64,000 nucleotides of DNA from JADMIH01 sp036399775 (lineage in GTDB: Bacteria; Chloroflexota; Chloroflexia; QHBQ01; JADMIH01): NCBI GenBank assembly GCA_036399775.1, contig DASWMJ010000046.1, positions 1 through 64,000 on the forward strand, written 5' to 3'. The notes below the pieces were generated by a model. That model worked only from the letters and a program-made list of their open reading frames with translations, did no database searches and had not been told where the DNA came from. The first letter of the stretch is position 1. Every line of letters begins with the position of its first letter. The position numbers and the translations under genes were made by a program. This document shows positions 61,885 through 64,000 of this stretch, in pieces.

Positions 61885-63629
61885 ACCAGTACCTCCTCCA
61901 TGCCGGTCCTCAGCAGGTGGGAAAAGTGCGAGCCGGGATTGCCCGCCAGCCACTCTCGCGGGCCGTGCTCGCGGATGCGGCCCTCCTCAAGTATCATCAC
62001 TTCGTCGGCGCGCTGCACCGTCGCCAGCCTGTGCGCGATGATGATGCCGGTGCGGTTGCGCAACAGCTTCTCCACCGCGTACTCAATTCTACGCTCGGTG
62101 GCGGGATCTAGCCGCGAAGAGGCCTCGTCCAGTATCACCAGCCCAGGGTCCTTCAAAAAGACCCGCGTGAAGGCCAGCAATTGAGCCTCGCCAGCCGACA
62201 GCCCCGCGCCACCCGGCCCAAGCTCCGTGTCCAGCCCATCGGATAGCGACTCGTACCACCTGTACAGCCCTACCTCCCTGATTACTTCCAGTATCCGGTC
62301 GTCGGGGATGCTCTTGTCGAATAGGGTCAGGTTGTCGCGCACTGTCGCGTGGAATAGCTGAACGTCCTGTGTGACCATGCCCACGCGCTGCCGCAGATCG
62401 GCTATGCGCGCCTCGCGTATGTCCCCATCGCCCAGGCGGATAGCGCCCGCGCCAGGGTCGTACAGGCGAAACAGCAGCCTGGTAAGGGTAGTCTTGCCGC
62501 TACCCGTAGGGCCAAGCAGCCCCAGCACCTTGCCCGGCTGCAAGTGGAAAGAAAAGTCTTTCAGCACGGTCTCTTCCTGGTCGTAGCCGAACGTCACGTC
62601 CCGAAACTCGACGGCGAGCGGGCCGGTGGGTATCGCCTGGGTGCCCTCGCCTTCTATAATCTTGTTCTCTATCCTGTAGAGCGCCTGCACGCGCCCGATG
62701 CCCGCACTCGCCTTCTGCAATTCCTGCATCTGCTCGGTTATCTCTTCCAGGGGGCGGCGCAGTATCTCGATATAGTTGAAGAAGAGGAAGACTGTGCCGA
62801 TGGTTATCGCGGCGGTGGAGTAGAGGTACGCGCCCATTCCGAAGGCTACCACATAGCCCAGCGCGAATATGAGCATCGTTATCACCCACACCAGCACGTC
62901 CATAGCCCACGCCTTGCGCCCCTTGCGATAGAGGGCGCGCATCACCTGGTAGAGCCGCAGCATCACGTAGGACTGCGCGCCGTTCGCCTTGATGTCCGGC
63001 AGGCCGGAAAGCCGCTCCTCGATGAATCCGAAAAGGTCCGCGAAACCCTGCCGCTCCGCAGCCAGGGCCGATACCGCTATGTTGCGGCTGCGCGCCAGTA
63101 CAAGCGTGGCAAGCAGGGCAAACACGAACAGCGCCAGGCCCACGCGCCAGTCCTCGAAGAAGAGCACGATCACCACGCCCAGCATCAGGAGCATGTTGCC
63201 GAAGACCTGCACCACGAAGCGCGAGAAGAAGTTGGAGAGCGCGGTCACGTCGCCGTCTATCCTCTCGATAAGCTCGCCCGGCGTATGGGTCTTGTGGAAG
63301 GTCATGTCGAGGCCGAGGCAGTGCGCGGCCAGGTCGGTGCGCAGGGCGTTAGTGGCGGTCCAGCCGACCACGCCACTGACGTAAGTAGCCGCGACGGTCA
63401 GCCCCTGGTTCGCCAGCGCCACCGCGATAAAGAGGAGCGCGGCCATAACTAACGTGTCCGGCCCCGCGCTCGCCAGGGCGCTGTCTATGAAGTAGCGCAC
63501 TATCTGCGGGTTGAGCAGTTGCAGCCCTATGCTCCCCAGGAGCAGCGCGGCCAGCAGCACGGTTCTCGGCCACTGGGGCTTCATATATTTGGAGAGTAGC
63601 TCCGCGTACCCCCTGAGTGGAAGGTCCAT
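61881..63629 (-). CDS. ABC exporter subunit A (permease-ATPase), degenerate signature
   Basis: The 582-residue protein has six TM helices (about 22-300) and an ATPase domain with Walker A GPTGSGKT (373-380), signature LSAGE (477-481, instead of LSGGQ), Walker B VILDE (498-502) and H-loop AHRLATV. Walker B keeps Glu. With the partner, whose signature is intact but whose Walker B is Asp-Asp, one composite ATP site is canonical and the other degenerate, as in TM287/288-type exporters. Substrate unknown (lipid or drug). The genes overlap by four bases. Confidence 0.94.
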   Translation of the reverse strand: MDLPLRGYAELLSKYMKPQWPRTVLLAALLLGSIGLQLLNPQIVRYFIDSALASAGPDTLVMAALLFIAVALANQGLTVAATYVSGVVGWTATNALRTDLAAHCLGLDMTFHKTHTPGELIERIDGDVTALSNFFSRFVVQVFGNMLLMLGVVIVLFFEDWRVGLALFVFALLATLVLARSRNIAVSALAAERQGFADLFGFIEERLSGLPDIKANGAQSYVMLRLYQVMRALYRKGRKAWAMDVLVWVITMLIFALGYVVAFGMGAYLYSTAAITIGTVFLFFNYIEILRRPLEEITEQMQELQKASAGIGRVQALYRIENKIIEGEGTQAIPTGPLAVEFRDVTFGYDQEETVLKDFSFHLQPGKVLGLLGPTGSGKTTLTRLLFRLYDPGAGAIRLGDGDIREARIADLRQRVGMVTQDVQLFHATVRDNLTLFDKSIPDDRILEVIREVGLYRWYESLSDGLDTELGPGGAGLSAGEAQLLAFTRVFLKDPGLVILDEASSRLDPATERRIEYAVEKLLRNRTGIIIAHRLATVQRADEVMILEEGRIREHGPREWLAGNPGSHFSHLLRTGMEEVLV

Positions 63630-63647
63630 CCTTGCTTATTTACCTCA

Positions 63648-64000
63648 TCAATTGCTTAGATACACACTCTGCGTCCACGCAGAGGGGTCGAAGAGCCAGG
63701 GCGGGACGATGTACCCGCCCATCTCTTCGGGGATCAATTCTTCATCGAGAGACCCGCCACCGGCCCACCTCAGCAGCACGAACTGGTTGGGCATGGCAGG
63801 CTCGCCCGGCACCTCTACCACCAGCGAGCCGTCGCACGCGGGCACCGGCTCAGGCACGACCAGACTCGTATCGCGCAGCAGCCTCGCCAGCCAGACGATG
63901 TCGGCCAGGGCTGCCGCCGCGTTCTCTTCGCCCGCGTCCAGCACGCGCAGGGCGAATTGCTTGCCCTCTATCCTGCCCAGGTAGGGGTGGACCGCGCTGC
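63648..64000 (-). CDS. APH-like phosphotransferase N-lobe fragment (5' end outside window)
   Basis: The frame is open from the right edge to a stop at 63648. The visible 117 residues include GKQFALRVLDAGEENAAAAL, then WLARLLRDTSLVVPEPVPA and FVLLRW, which match the N-lobe of APH-fold phosphotransferases. The expected continuation to the HGD catalytic loop (about 150 residues more) is absent: the frame ends soon after with GGYIVPPWLFDPSAW. It may be a truncated gene or a different small domain. It lies 18 nt upstream of the ABC genes. Confidence 0.6.
   Translation of the reverse strand, partial: SAVHPYLGRIEGKQFALRVLDAGEENAAAALADIVWLARLLRDTSLVVPEPVPACDGSLVVEVPGEPAMPNQFVLLRWAGGGSLDEELIPEEMGGYIVPPWLFDPSAWTQSVYLSN

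Overview
The window is a G+C-rich bacterial chromosome segment. Three features suggest Chloroflexota: proline/threonine-rich linkers in secreted proteins, an S-layer-homology surface protein, and several polyprenol-type GT-C membrane glycosyltransferases. Two-copy peptide-tail repeats and apparently leaderless promoters also fit. This is inference; no marker gene fixes the taxonomy. There is no rRNA operon, CRISPR array or prophage.

Layout: 0-7.2 kb holds two secreted surface proteins on the minus strand that share a C-terminal module; one is SLH-anchored. 7.7-9.9 kb holds rsgA, an IS200-like REP-associated transposase flanked by inverted REP doublets, and a zinc-ribbon membrane protein. 10.0-14.0 kb is a minus-strand run of a GNAT protein, an R3H/AAA ATPase (Ycf45/SpoIIIAA-like), a NUDIX hydrolase and a PII-like c-di-AMP receptor. 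14.0-15.6 kb is pdxS-pdxT (PLP synthase). 15.9-24 kb has three GT-C-type membrane proteins, a small P-loop kinase cassette and a cystathionine gamma-synthase. 24.2-28.3 kb encodes an NTF2-like membrane protein, a six-repeat DUF5671-like membrane protein and a tandem PH-domain protein. 28.4-33.3 kb is an ABC-2 transporter operon with a large secreted/membrane partner. 33.6-35.8 kb is a coupled pair of membrane proteins, the first NuoL/M/N-like. 36-41 kb has a PLD-family protein, a CtpA-type protease, an HD hydrolase and a DUF4031 protein. 41-46 kb has an MptA/B-like glycosyltransferase, a PPOX protein, an M43 metalloprotease and a serine hydrolase. 46.2-49.5 kb is a lower-GC, island-like stretch ending at tRNA-Pro(GGG), with a second 3'-half copy of that tRNA. 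49.5-53.8 kb has mnmA, two orphan HicB-like genes, a Tam-like methyltransferase, small membrane proteins and a LuxR-type regulator remnant. 53.9-64 kb has an M20 peptidase, a TMTC-like membrane protein, an EF-G paralogue and a heterodimeric ABC exporter.

The most striking property is repeat load. Nearly every intergenic space contains inverted repeats: heptamer arrays (GGGGTYA), 117-125 bp MITE-like elements, REP doublets, long near-perfect palindromes, and several other short-tandem inverted arrays with different unit sequences but the same architecture. These repeats reach into coding regions: they supply C-terminal tails and stop codons (PdxT, a GT-C protein, the PLD protein), in-frame insertions in two ABC ATPases, and false N-terminal extensions. 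All calls rest on reading the sequence; no database search was run.
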